DNA of 64,000 nucleotides from the NCBI GenBank assembly GCA_949130485.1, contig OX422187.1, positions 10,008,205 through 10,072,204 on the forward strand, in the 5' to 3' direction. Source of the stretch: Agelas oroides (taxonomy: Eukaryota; Porifera; Demospongiae; Agelasida; Agelasidae). The position numbers and the translations under genes are program-made. This document shows, one piece after another, positions 49,780-61,485 of this stretch. Position 1 is the first letter of the stretch. Every line of letters starts with the position of its first letter. The notes under the pieces are model-generated. The model was not told the DNA's origin and made no database searches. It saw only the letters and a list, made by a program, of their open reading frames with translations.

Positions 49780-50143
49780 TATTTCAAAAACCATGGATAG
49801 GTGCAAGTTTTTTTGCTCTTGTATCAACAAAATGTTTTCTTAAAATGTATGTAGATCAAATGCTTCGGCAACTGTACAGTGTGGTTGTACTTTCTTTGTT
49901 TCACTGATGATGGTCACTTTATATAGTGGCTCAAACGTTTCTTGAGCAAATAATTGCAAGAGCAAAAACCTTAATTCACATCATTTATATAGCGATTCTG
50001 CAACTTGAGAAGCTGACATGAATTCAAAGGTTGGCTATTCATTCAACTGTAGCATACCTACACTGGGCAAAAGACACAGCATAAATATGTACAGGACATG
50101 ACACACTACTTTTTACACCCACAGGGTTACAGCAGCAAGCAGC
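49780..50143 (+). promoter_or_regulatory. Upstream region of the second oxidase gene
   Basis: Diverged copy of 37270-37572 that includes the acceptor before the coding exon (cacccacag). Conservation with the upstream region of the first oxidase supports a shared promoter and untranslated first exon. Confidence 0.5.
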
Positions 50144-53100
50144 ATGGCTCCTGCCATCTTCCTCCTCACACTTCTCCTACCAATTGCTAGTATCTCTGCT
50201 GCAATTGATGCATCCACACTGGATGTACATACTGTCGAATGCAACCACACAACAACGTCCTGTGAGTGTCGCCAAGATGCTGATGTGTGCGTCTTCAGTT
50301 TACAGATAGAACTACTTCACAGCTTCACCCGATACATCATCAATCCACAGTTTGGAGAGCGAGTTCAATTGGCACGTGTCTACTACTTTGGTGATGATGG
50401 AAACCTTTATGGTCACCCCGGACATCTTCATCAGTTTTGTCGCAATGTCAGTGAAGATGATGTCAGTGAATGTACCCTAGCATACACATTTGATGGATCA
50501 ACATTTAGGTATTTCATTGGAGTAAATGGACAAGTTCCAGGTCCTGCACTAATCGTTTGGGAGAATCAGACTGTTGTTGCAAACGTGAGCAATGAACTGC
50601 AATTGGAGGCTGTCTCCATCCACTGGCATGGTATGATGCAATACAATACTTACTTCATGGATGGTGTCCATCACATTACACAGTGTCCAATTGATCCACA
50701 GAGGTCTTTCCGCTACATATTCAAGGCAACCCCATCTGGTACTCACTGGTATCACTCTCACACTGGAGTCCAACGATCAGATGGCTTGTTTGGACCATTG
50801 ATTGTTAGAGAGAGACCAAGTGTTGAGAATCAGGTCAGACAGAAATTGCCCACTGCATTGCAGCAATACCAGGACATACCAGCTGAACATACTGTTGTCA
50901 TCGCTGACTGGTTTCGTGGATATGCGATAGATGAATTTATGTTGCTTCAAAGCAGCTCTCTGTTGTATAGCCATCTAGGACGTAGCCCACCAGACCGTGA
51001 TGACAACCTTGAACATTTTCGAATCGGACCAGATGGAAAAGAAGCTGGGAATTTACCATTCTATTCTGCACTGATCAATGGAAAGGGCAAGCATCCTGGA
51101 AATGAATATCCCTACTTGAAATCACGTCTTCATATATTCACTGTCAACTCTGGCCAAGCGTACCGTTTCCGCCTGATTGGAGCAATTAATAACTATGGAT
51201 TTAGATTCTCAATAGATGAGCATCAACTCTGGGTTGTGGGGACGGATGGGTACTGGGTAGACCCTGTGGCAGTAGACTATATCACCCTCCAGTCAGGAGA
51301 GAGATACGACTTTCTACTCATTACCAAGATAAAACCAGCTAAGAATGACTTCTGGATGAGAGCAGAGGCGCAAGAAATCGATGCGGAGGGAAACATTGCT
51401 CCCACAGGACCACTTCCCTATCATTTGCTTTTAGATCATGCAGCTGAGGCAGTTCTCCACTACAATACTCCATTGTCTTCACTACCAACTTCAGCAGACT
51501 ATGTGCGTATCAAGGAAAAATCTAGGCCTATCAATTCCACTTGCACCTCATCTAACCGCTGCAAAATGATGAACTGTCCATGGAATATACACCCTGCCTA
51601 CAATCTACAGTGTATCTATGTGGACTCTCTTCGACTTCTCCTTCCCTCCTCAGAGGATATACTCCCAAAGGCTACACCAGATGAAGAAATTTTCTTCAAT
51701 TTTGGGGCAGAAGGAGTGCAATTTTTGAGTGCAGTGAATGGACGTCGCACAACATTCCCATCAATCCCTCCCAAGTTGACAGTTGATGATCAAGAATTCC
51801 AAGAGATATTTGACCGAGAATACTGCAAAAACCTTGATAATCGCACATTTTGCAACAATGCAAGATTTTCAACAATTAGTCCAGAATGCCAGTGTGTCCA
51901 CATGATAAATCTTCAGTACCAAAAATCTTATCGGTTTGTGTATACTGTAGCTGGACCACAAGGTGCATTCAGCCATCCAATACATATGCATGGCCATAGC
52001 TTCTTTGTAGTTAAGATTGGTCTACCGCCTATTAACAACAGTACAGGCTTTGTAGAATGCTTTTCTGAAGATCTTGACTGTGCTTCATATCCACCAGGGG
52101 TTGGAAAATGTGATTACGTTATAGGCCCAGGAGACTATACCTGTTCTTCGCAGTGGGCTGTTGGGAGAGAGTACATGTACCCTTCACCCACAACTTCTGG
52201 CATGATTCCCTCACCCACATCCACTGGAAAGATTGACCCATGCACACCACGTAAAGATACAATTATGGTTCCAGCTGGAGGCTATGCAATCATTGATATA
52301 GTAGCCGACAATCCTGGCATCTGGTTTATGCACTGCCATGTTGAGCCCCATGCAGTTGAAGGAATGGCATTGACCCTCAATGAGGCACAACCTTACCAGA
52401 GCCCATCCCCACCAGAAATGCGTCAACATGGGAACTTTGAACCAACCCTCCAAGACTTCTATAACTATCTGGACTTTGACCCAAACAGGCCATCCACTAC
52501 TACAGGTATGCGCACCTTTTATTGTAGTTAAGACAATACCAATGACCTATCTGTCATTACCCTCCTTTCTATCAAGCTCCCCCTGCCACACCAAGGCCAG
52601 TTGCCCCAACCACGTGTGCAGCTGCTGGTTTCAACTCCTGCTGCAGGCAGAGAGGTTGGGGTTGCTATGTCAGAGCTGGCCGATGTTGGTGTAATAGACG
52701 TTGTCGTATTTTTGGGAACTGCTGCCCAGACATTGACCAAACTTGCAACAGAAGATGTAAGCGGTAGATACAGTAGAAAATTTCACTACTTATACCAGAT
52801 ACAGCTGCACCACTTTGTGCTTTATTAGTAAAGTAGCTATAGGACATCTTTAGCAGTTCAAAGCTCTATGCTCATACACTTATAAACACTACACCTTATG
52901 GGAATAGTCAAATGCAACTATTAAAGAAGCAGGAAGATACTGGAGTTATACAGCACACATACTGTGATACTTAGGAATTACCTCTTAAAATTTGACACCT
53001 CCAATTTTTTGCCGCCCTTTTAACATTTTAATCTCAAATGTCCAATTCTTCGGCATCAAAGACTTCAGGCAATTTTACCATTCTACGTCGATCTAATAAA

Positions 53101-53998
53101 TTGCCAAAGCTCGTGAAAAATTTATCTTACTATGGCAAATGTTTACACAATATAGATCCCTGGCACCTGTGCTATAACTATCACTTGTGTCACCTTGCGT
53201 AGGCGGATCAAAGAAGCCGCACGAACTTTAAGGAAGCAAGATCCCGCCTTGCCCGAGAACCGTGCTTTAAACAGGTGTGAAGCGTGCTTTAACTGGGTGT
53301 GAAAAGTACAATTAACCCAGCATTGCTTGTACATGGACAGTCCACGATATATGAAACATACCAACATAGCTACATGACACTGCATGAAGCAGCAAGACAA
53401 AAAGAAAAAAAGCGGCTTGCGTACTCCTACTGAGAACACCGCTCAATCGAGGCATATGCAAATCTCGCTACACAGCGGGCAATCGAACACTTTCGTTTCG
53501 ACTACTCTTTTCTAAGCCTCACACAGAGAGCAGCAACGCTTTAAATACGCTAGAACTACACACAATATACGCCCGACCTAGGTACTCACGCTTACATACA
53601 GGCGAGCTGCGTAAAAAAGTGATTTTGCCTCGTTCAGGCCAAAAAAACTTACAGTTCTTTATTCCTGCTTGCGTTCTTCGATTTAGGATGATCGAATTTG
53701 GCATCGCTGAAAGCTGAACGGCCCAGTAGTGAGTAAATAACGCTACAGATTTAGCCATGGCAGCTAGCTAGAAGCCAGTAAAACACATTTGCATGACGTC
53801 ACGCATGGCAACAACCGTGTGACGTCATTTGCTTAGCAACCGGTGACACAAAACACTTATACCACGCCTACTCGGGATGTTAAATCGCTCCGCCCTCGTA
53901 GACGTGATATAACTATTACATAGAGTACATGTTCATATAGTATTGTAACAATTCAGTAATGAAATTTCCTCTCTTGTCCACTCACAGCAACATGGTGA
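50144..53998 (+). CDS. Laccase-like multicopper oxidase with one somatomedin-B-like domain
   Basis: The intact paralogue. Catalytic exon 50144-52505 (787 codons plus one base), exon 52577-52756 (phase 1-1, CCRQRGWGCYVRAGRCWCNR, then CCPDIDQTC), and a short terminal exon at 53988 ending TGA at 53996-53998. Signal peptide about 1-19; HWHG 159-162; WYHSH 201-205; HPIHMHGH from 611; HCHVEPHAVEGM 730-741. These give all three cupredoxin domains and the full type 1, 2 and 3 copper ligands with a Met axial ligand. Several NxS/T sites fit secretion. It probably oxidises phenolic substrates or metal ions extracellularly, and the somatomedin-B-like tail may anchor it to a partner or matrix. If the last donor is not used, translation would end a few codons later (CKR). 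It lies 12.6 kb downstream of its near-identical twin. Confidence 0.9.
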
Positions 53999-55250
53999 AG
54001 TCTTCATGTAGTGAAATACAGCACAGTGAACCTATGTATACACTTAACAGCTTAACTTAATTGCTTTGTATATAGTTTGTAAAGTTTGGACCTTAGACGT
54101 ATATAGAACTTTTGTTTAGACTTCTACTCTACCTGTTTGTGAGTACTGTACTACATGCACACATTTAACATTCTCCCATGAAACTGCAAATCTCTTCAAG
54201 CAATTAAGTATTTACAAATACATGATAAACTTGCACATGGTTGTGGCATGATTTCAGACGTTGAAGTGTAAACCTATATACAGGACAAAGTATGTAGTGA
54301 TGAATTATTACTAACTACAAATCAAACAACCATGCAGAAAATATAATTTCCCTCGTGTTACCTGTTACACTACCTTTATCCCTATATAACAGCGACTCTA
54401 GAAGGGATTCCCCACTTATGTGACCTTGCTCATTCCAAAGCCTACAACGTATGTACTGTGTTATGGTGCAGACTAATGATGTACACCTATTCATGGTCTG
54501 GCTCCTCCCTTGAGGATAAAGCTTGTTTTGATGATGAAGTTTTTTTTAGCTATAAAGCACTTTATATAACTGGTAAGTCTGCAGCACCAAATTGTAGGTT
54601 CTGTGAGCATTAGGGGGTGCAGTCTAGATTTGTCGGTAAAGGAAAATTAGTTCAAGATTGCTTAGTACAGCTTGCTTTCATAAAAGTTTTCAGCATTTCG
54701 TTTATTCTGAAAATAATTTTGATCATTTTTAGTTGCCCACTTTTCATCAGTCAAATATTAAGTTCTTTACCAAAGATAGAACTGATTGCTTGATCTACTT
54801 GGAAATTATGCATGTACTAGTAATTATGATGGAGAAGTGTATAATGCAATTGAACTAGAATTTACTATCCAACGAATTAGGTGACTGTCAGGTGCTATAG
54901 CACTACATATAAATAATGCTCAGAGAAAGATAATAAAGAAGTAACGGGTACATGTGCAATGTAAGCAAAACATTGTGGCAAGTTGCAATTGTACTACAGA
55001 GTAATGTGCTGGGAGCAGATCAGATGGTATATATGTAAGACAGTAGTATACTACTGTAGTAGTATTATAATGCACCCACTGGAATCAATATACAAAATTT
55101 CATACAACAAAATTTATATCTGTGTCTGAATATCACATTTCCGGCATTTTATCCCAGTTTCTCACATCATAAGATCTAGCTTTGCTTGGCCACATGTGTG
55201 GAAAGATAGCTAATTAACTGAAGATTGTGCATAATATTTTATCCTTATAC
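53999..55250. other. 3' flank of the second oxidase and non-coding stretch
   Basis: 53950-54340 is similar to 43330-43760, so the duplicated unit includes the 3' untranslated region. No gene is seen beyond it. The intron segment 53150-53900 has no counterpart in the first copy and is probably an insertion. Confidence 0.5.
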
Positions 55251-56330
55251 TCTTTTATGCTTGCTTTTTGGAAGGTGCACAATTAAGTTGAAACGCTTGT
55301 CAGTGAGTGAAGCTGTTGATTCAAAATGAGCACAAAATCACTCTCTAAACTGCCAGTATGAAGACCTCCTCCTTATACCAATATATGTGGTGGCTGGCCT
55401 TGCAATTCTTGCACTCATCCATGAACACGTTTATTTGCTTAATTTGGTGGGAGCAATGTAAGACACTGAGAAAGTTTAACCAGAAAATCACCAGCTAAGT
55501 GTTTCAAACCCTTTGTGGGGTTCTTGAGGGGAAGGAAGAGTTTGAAAACATTATGGACACAAACAAGAGTCTAAAACAGATCCGGATTCATACGGATGAG
55601 GTAGATGCAAAAGAAGCTGTGAAAAGCATTCGAAATGTTTGCTCAAGTATCAGGATCAACAAAATAATATCTTCAAGAAGAAACATGTCATCAACATGCT
55701 AAATATGTACATTTATCTCATGGTGTTGCTGGTATTTACTTCATTTTGGGATGCTTATATTATTGAGGAGACCTTTGCATGGTTGTGATGAACACAGTAA
55801 CTGCTATGTTGCATGGTGACAACAGTGAAGATCCAATCCGTGTTTGCGACCTGATCAATCTGAAGAATACAAGTGTCATCTGTTACCAGTTAAATTTGAT
55901 ATCATAACTGCCCTTGCAAGCATTGGTGGTATAACGTTTTGGCAATTGGTGGATTCGGACTGATGTCATATCTAGTGCTGCTTGTGCAAGATCCAGTTCA
56001 AAGCCACTGCATACCAGCTTTTCTGAGTATAATCATATTTGTCTTACAATATACAGTCCTCTTTGCTAACCTGGGTTACTTTATATTATTATTGATTTTC
56101 ATATTATGAGGAGCAGGCTGCACCTATCAAGAGTCTTCCACAGTGCAAGCAAGTATCAGCTTTGCTGCAGCATTTATTTGTATCACGATTCCATGGATTT
56201 TGTTGTGTTGAGCTGGATAATGAATTGCCACCAGGAAACTTACCTTCTGAAGTATGTTCAAACTCATACAGAGTCAGTTTCTGCTATAAGTAACCATGCA
56301 AAGCAACATGAATGACTTTCTTACACACTG
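55251..56330 (+). other. Possible decayed gene, unassigned
   Basis: Several short frames in succession look protein-like: CGVLEGKEEFENIMDTNKSL from about 55516, a segment with hydrophobic runs around 55890-56100, and 56106-56315. They are in different frames and no splice sites join them cleanly. The family is not recognised. It may be a degraded membrane-protein gene. Confidence 0.25.
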
Positions 56331-56340
56331 CATCTTAGTC

Positions 56341-56794
56341 CAGTGGCGTAGGAACCACGGGTGCGCCGGGTGCTGGCGCACTCCTATAGCTATCTCTGAG
56401 CTCAGGTACTATACAGCTACACTGACTCCTAGTATGCCGCCAGGCTAAGCCCTGAGTGGATGTCTCTACTTATACACATCTCTGCTTTCCTGCCACGTAA
56501 GAATTGATTAGCACTATCATTCGGGCATATCGACATCGGTGAGCGAGAGCGAGTCTACCGCAAACGGTGCGTCTACACGACCACGCGCTTGCATATTACG
56601 AACAGTTCACGTGATAATTGGCCAAAACGCGTCCTGCGCTGTGAGTGACTTTACATAACATCTAGGCTATTTTTTTTAAGGGAGATGTAGTTCGTTGATT
56701 GTTCTTGCATTATCTAATATTCATGGCTTGTACGGGTGCAGCTGTAACGAACCCTTGGTGCACCCCTATAGAAAAACATCTTCCTACGCCACTG
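56341..56794. mobile_element. hAT-like non-autonomous element
   Basis: The ends cagtggcgtagga and tcctacgccactg are perfect inverted repeats of 13 bases, related to those of the element at 60588-60942. Subterminal ggtgcgcc and ggtgcacc also mirror one another. No clean target duplication is visible, and there is no transposase frame. Confidence 0.7.
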
Positions 56795-56805
56795 TTACTT
56801 AATAG

Positions 56806-57413
56806 TACAAGACTTAAAAAAACAAAACATTAAAAATGTAAAAAGATGTAGGGATGGCATGCCAAAAAGTATGCAAACAAGGTAGAGATGATGCATGAAA
56901 GCAAAGGTCTACATATTGGCAAAGCCCCATCCCTACATCTTTTTCACACTACAGTTAGACAGTGCATGGGTAGTCTTTACTAGCAGTTCATGGCTGTAGC
57001 CTCATTCTCAGGCCATGCACTTTCTAGCTCATCCCACATGGCCTGGGAACGAGGCTAATATTGTAGGTGGCTACCAAGGTTAGTAGTTTTATTGCAAACA
57101 TACTACTTGTAGTGACAGTGGTACCCTTGTTATATGCCTCTGGTATAACCTAGAAAGTGAGCTCGAGTGGGCTGCAGACTGGTCATAGTAACCAGTGTGT
57201 AAAACTCAAGCACTCATGCACAGCGTTAATAACTGCATGGATGGGTGCAGATTCAGCTCTCGAGCACGCTGTCTAACTGCAGTGTGAAAAAGATGTAGGG
57301 ATGGGGCTTTGCCAATATGTAGACCTTTGCTTTCATGCATCATCTCTACCTTGTTTGCATACTTTTTGGCATGCCATCCCTACATCTTTTTATGTTTTTT
57401 TAAGTCTTGTTTC
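56806..57413. repeat. Large foldback: inverted copies of one MITE around a spacer
   Basis: 56806-56972 and 57264-57413 are inverted copies. Each contains a small element with ends aaaaagatgtagggatgg and ccatccctacatcttttt, and similarity continues outward into acttaaaaaaaca and cacact(a/g)cagttagacag. The spacer of about 290 bases contains another foldback element (56997-57057). Confidence 0.85.
56997..57057. mobile_element. Minimal copy of the cctgggaacgaggc foldback family
   Basis: A 61-base element: left tagcctcattctcaggcc, right ggcctgggaacgaggcta, with only 25 bases between. It lies in the spacer of the foldback above. Confidence 0.75.
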
Positions 57414-57877
57414 TGTACTTTTTTTGATGTTAATCTCAGTTACAGTTAGACCTAAGCCTAAGAAGAATATTTCAAGTGTAACCACAACACCAGAACTTGA
57501 AGCGGCGTTGACAGTTTAGTAGTGATTCCAATGTGACATCTGCCCTCCCTGGAGAAAAGTGTAATAATTATGTGCAATATAGCCAGCTAGAACCTGATGA
57601 AGGGCCAACCACTCTCCGTACCAAACTTTGTGAAAACAATTTCATGATTCAGTTGTCAATCACATGACGACTGACCAGCTGCAGCACAGAAAACTATCAT
57701 ACTGACAACAGACCATCCTAGCTTTACAGTTCACTGAAGCTGTGAGTAGGCTAGTTTTAGTGTAGCTACAAGTAGGCAGCTGAATGCAGCGCCTTACCTA
57801 CGTGGTGTTCATAAGCCTTGCCCAATGCCGCGGGGGGAAAAACCCGTGCCAACCATGCCCGCCCGCTCGCTTGTGTA

Positions 57878-57926
57878 CTCTCGCTTCCAGACCAATGACC
57901 GTGGTCTTCGGTCTGGGAACGAGACT
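57878..57926. repeat. Inverted repeat of the foldback family near a candidate first exon
   Basis: The arms tctcgcttccagacc and ggtctgggaacgaga enclose a short loop that itself contains gaccgtggtc. It lies 30 bases upstream of the ATG at 57956. Confidence 0.65.
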
Positions 57927-57997
57927 TCGTGTGCGCATGCGTACAAAATTAGAAAATGGCGTCCTTCGCAACGGACAGCAGCCTCAGAGTGTTGTGA

Positions 57998-58096
57998 ATG
58001 GCTTTTGTTGACCAGGGTGAATTTGAAGCTATGAAGACGCTGAGTGGTTGGGAAGCTGAGCGCTGTGATGAGCATCCGTTTCGTGCTAAAATCAAG
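57998..58096 (+). CDS. Candidate first coding exon, unknown protein
   Basis: 33 codons from ATG to a good donor (atcaag then gtgagt): MAFVDQGEFEAMKTLSGWEA, then ERCDEHPFRAKIK. Another ATG at 57956 begins a 13-codon in-frame upstream peptide whose TGA (57995-57997) directly abuts this ATG. The local GC-rich setting fits a promoter. No downstream exon of the same gene was found before 63 kb, so the gene may be broken or have a distant exon 2. The family is not recognised. Confidence 0.35.
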
Positions 58097-58525
58097 GTGA
58101 GTACTTGAGCCGTTTTCGAGTTATCATAATTTACAAAGTGGTCGGAACAAAGAAAGAAAGAAGAATAATAAAAATGGCACTTTTGCTAGCGCACACTTTT
58201 GTGTTTAGCTGTCTTCCGCGTGGCTTTTGGCCACTTGTATGAGTCTTGCTAATCACAAAGGCACTCAAAGAGGAAGCCTGGGCGCTTAAATAAGCTTTTA
58301 GCGTGTTTGTGGTGAAGTTATACGGCTTTTGCTTAAGTATTGCATATATTGCGCGTCGGCGCCATCCCTACATAGAGAGTCTACCGACTCTCTGATAGGT
58401 ATAATAGCACAGTTTACGGTGGCACTTGGGATTAATAGCGAAGCCGAATACTATTTAGGGCATTACAAGTGGTGTTAATCCCAAATTCCACAGTAAATTG
58501 TGTATATGACATAATATTAATAGTA

Positions 58526-59022
58526 TACCGTAGATCTGGAAATTTTCGTTGTAGCTAAACCACGAAAATAAAAATCACGGAATATATTTTACAACGAATA
58601 TAAATCATTATGGTCAACACACTTTGCACACACGGTTTCACAACGCAGCTAGCTATAGCTGTTTTGCGCAAAACGGCTCTTCGTGTTAGCACAGCAAGCT
58701 AGCAATTTCGCACGAGACGGCTTCTGAGTTCGATACCCGCAGATGACTCATAGCAAACGCGTGACAACTTTCTCTGTATCCGATACAGCCACAGCACGTG
58801 TATACATTGTTCCTTTCGCACGCGAGTAGCTTGCCAACAGCCGCGTGGTAGACATGGATGCAGCAAGCTGTTCGTACTCAATGTTTCTTGACGTGCGTAG
58901 TCTCGTTCTAGTAACATCCAGGCCTGGGTACGTAGAATCTAGTAAAAACATTTTTCGTGGGTGTCCTAGACCACAAAAATATTTTTACATAAAATGACTT
59001 CAAAATTTCCGAATCTACCGGT
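58526..59022. mobile_element. Non-autonomous element with taccgtagat ends
   Basis: The left end accgtagatctggaaatttt is matched by the inverted right end aaaatttccgaatctaccgg. Subterminal cacgaaaat segments are also mirrored. Interior frames are not recognised. Confidence 0.7.
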
Positions 59023-59154
59023 TCTCGTAAAGTGCAGACACAATGTCACTAATAAATTCTGGTGATTTTAACCCCGTACATTCCAACAGCGCTTGTCCAA
59101 AATTGCAGAGAGAGGATCTTTTTACGAATTTTGGACATATGTGAGCGTCAGTAT

Positions 59155-59310
59155 TAGCCTCGTTCCCAGGCCCCGCCCAGCTTTCCGTCGCTTGCAGTAC
59201 GGTTAACCGTACTGCAAGCGACGGAAAGCTGGGCGGGGCCTGCAAGCGACGGAAAGCTGGGCGGGGCCTGCAAGCGACGGAAAGCTGGGCGGGGCCTGGG
59301 AACGAGGCTA
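59155..59310. mobile_element. Hairpin element with three tandem 28-bp units and a 9-bp target duplication
   Basis: It begins tagcctcgttcccaggcc and ends ggcctgggaacgaggcta. The left arm (gccccgcccagctttccgtc, then gcttgcagtacgg) folds on the right arm. On the right the unit gcaagcgacggaaagctggg + cggggcct occurs three times in tandem but only once on the left. The 9 bases cgtcagtat flank both sides (59146-59154 and 59311-59319), a direct insertion footprint. Confidence 0.9.
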
Positions 59311-60587
59311 CGTCAGTATATAAAACACTTCGCGCTGCCAGAGTTACACGTGTAAGAAGAATGTACGGGGTAAAATCACGAGTTACGAATAATTAGATCT
59401 AGCGACATTGTGTTTGCACTTTACGAAAATCATCTTCAAAACCGATTGCGCCAACTGATAACATGCGGCCAAAGTCAGGCGACGCCAAAATGCGTCATTG
59501 TTGGTTATAAACCACAGAGCGCGGTTACCCTGGTGACAGTGGACTGTGAAGCTCGACATTGTCGACAACCAGGGAGGCAGTTAGCCCGAGTTTTTTCCAC
59601 AGCTGCGAGATAAAATCTGGGAGTGGCCTGGGAACGAGGCTAAGAAATGGTAGTAACCAGTGACCACTGTCTTATCAGGTCCTCCATACGCTACCAGGGT
59701 AACAATTCTGTGGTTAACGCTATTATTGACTCTGTGGTGCCATATAGACACCACAGAGTCCTGATGTTGTACACCTGTTCGTGTGGCCAGAAAGTTATGA
59801 ATATCCCGTACATCCCCACTGCTATATATTAGCTGAGCGTACCACTTTTGAGACAGTGCGCATAGCTACTACCTCTCGATGCTGTACGAACGTCCTGCTA
59901 CATTCCGCTTGAACAAACGCTGTGGATTTCCTTCGTCACGACAATTGTCGTCCTGAATCAGCCAGTGAGTTCATCTACATTATAACCGCATGTATTTATG
60001 ACTGTCATTTGCAAAATACCGGCATGTCTTTTGGTGGAACGCTGGCAAAACTGTATAGGAAGCGGTCCGGGCCAGGGACGGCCGGATGACTTTTGGGTTG
60101 TTTCGCGCACGGGCAATGTAGGGGTGTGTGTGTGTGGGGGGGCGTGCAGTCGATTCTGACAAAAAGCGTGAAGGAGTCGGTGACAGAGTCTGACAGAAAG
60201 TTGGCAGGAATAACTGAAGGGAGACTTCTCCACAGAGCGACTCTGTGGAAAAGTTGCTTATGGCATAACTACTTAGGGCGTCGGTCTCGAAGATCCGCAT
60301 GGTGACTGCAAGAACGAGGAACGTGCTCCACGAAAGTGAGCAAAGTTTTCCTAACTGCGGTTTGTGTTTATACAGGCGCTAATTGATATTCGGATCGACA
60401 CTTAAAAAACGTTGCGCTATTGTACAACAGATCTTGGCGCAGCCATAGGCTCCCGGAGAAGTGGAATCAAAGGTCAACGAGTGGACATCCAACATACAAT
60501 GTCTTGCAACTATAGCCGTGACCCAACCCCATGCTGCCTACTCAGCTCTTACACATGAAAGCCAGTACGTTCTACAAAAGATTGGCC
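59311..60587. other. Non-coding stretch
   Basis: A solo end of the foldback family, ggcctgggaacgaggcta, lies at about 59624-59641, preceded by gagataaaatctgggag. A short (GT)n/G-rich tract is at 60123-60144. No gene assigned. Confidence 0.4.
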
Positions 60588-60942
60588 CAGTGGCGTAGCC
60601 AGGACATCGCGGATGCTAGGGCACAGTATGGGCACACTACGTTTGTACGAACTTCTACGCAAAACGCAGAAGCATTGCTCTCCCAGAAAATTATTAGCAT
60701 CCCAGCTCGGTTCTGAGGCCATATCGTAGTACAGTGTACGTCACATATACGAGTACGGTGAACGTACGAGACTCGTAATTCTACGTAGCGATACTGCGCA
60801 GTTCGATTTCAAGACCCGTTTAGCGCCTGCTTCGCGATCGTCAACAATACCGATAAATCGCATGCATACCTGCACTGGTGGGGCACGGACTCTAGTTGCT
60901 GGGGCACGTGCCCCAGTATGCACCAGCCTGGCTACGCCACTG
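60588..60942. mobile_element. hAT-type non-autonomous element with 8-bp target duplication
   Basis: The ends cagtggcgtagccagg and cctggctacgccactg are perfect 16-base inverted repeats. The 8-base duplication gattggcc flanks it at 60580-60587 and 60943-60950. 355 bases with no transposase; a relative of the element at 56341-56794. Confidence 0.93.
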
Positions 60943-61436
60943 GATTGGCCTCCTTGCTTGCCTCAAAATGGGATCACCCCTACAGCAGCACACTGTGCTG
61001 GCTGCGCTGTACTCTGGCTTTTTCCCTCCTACGTTCTGCGATCCAGTTCATCAGAGGAGCTCGATCGTCGTGTGGACATGCCATCAAAATTCCCACAGCG
61101 GTCGACCTCGTTAACGCCAAATCGAACATTTCACCTGATGTTTAACTCATGAACACAAACCTTTTCCATGTCATTTTATATTTTTACCTGTCCATCATGA
61201 CTCTTCTGTAAAATTGTTATGTGAGATGTACGCAAGTGGGAAAAGGTGGTGCTTTTGAACGCTAATACACCCATAGATAATATGAATACACCATGCAACT
61301 CCCTCACGCTCGCCCCACAATGCGCTGCATTCCTCTAGTAGCCTTGCATGGCCACTACTTGTATTAGCAACAACTTATTCAGGGGGGCGAGCCTGAGCGA
61401 GCCCCCACACTAGCGAGTTGAACGTTGTACGTCCGT

Positions 61437-61485
61437 CCATAGATAATAGAGACTCGTAACCGTTACGAGTCTCTATTATCTATGG
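61437..61485. repeat. Perfect 24-bp inverted repeat with a one-base loop
   Basis: The arms ccatagataatagagactcg + taac and their exact reverse complement are separated by a single c. A cruciform or hairpin could form. Confidence 0.93.

Noticed and set aside
53143-53439. Minus-strand 98-codon frame in the last intron of the second oxidase
   Set aside because: It lies in an insertion specific to this copy, has no recognisable domain and no splice context.
57301-57519. Frame ending TTTPELEAALTV as a terminal exon
   Set aside because: Its first two thirds is the inverted MITE arm; the last 26 codons after a plausible acceptor could be an exon but no partner exon was found.
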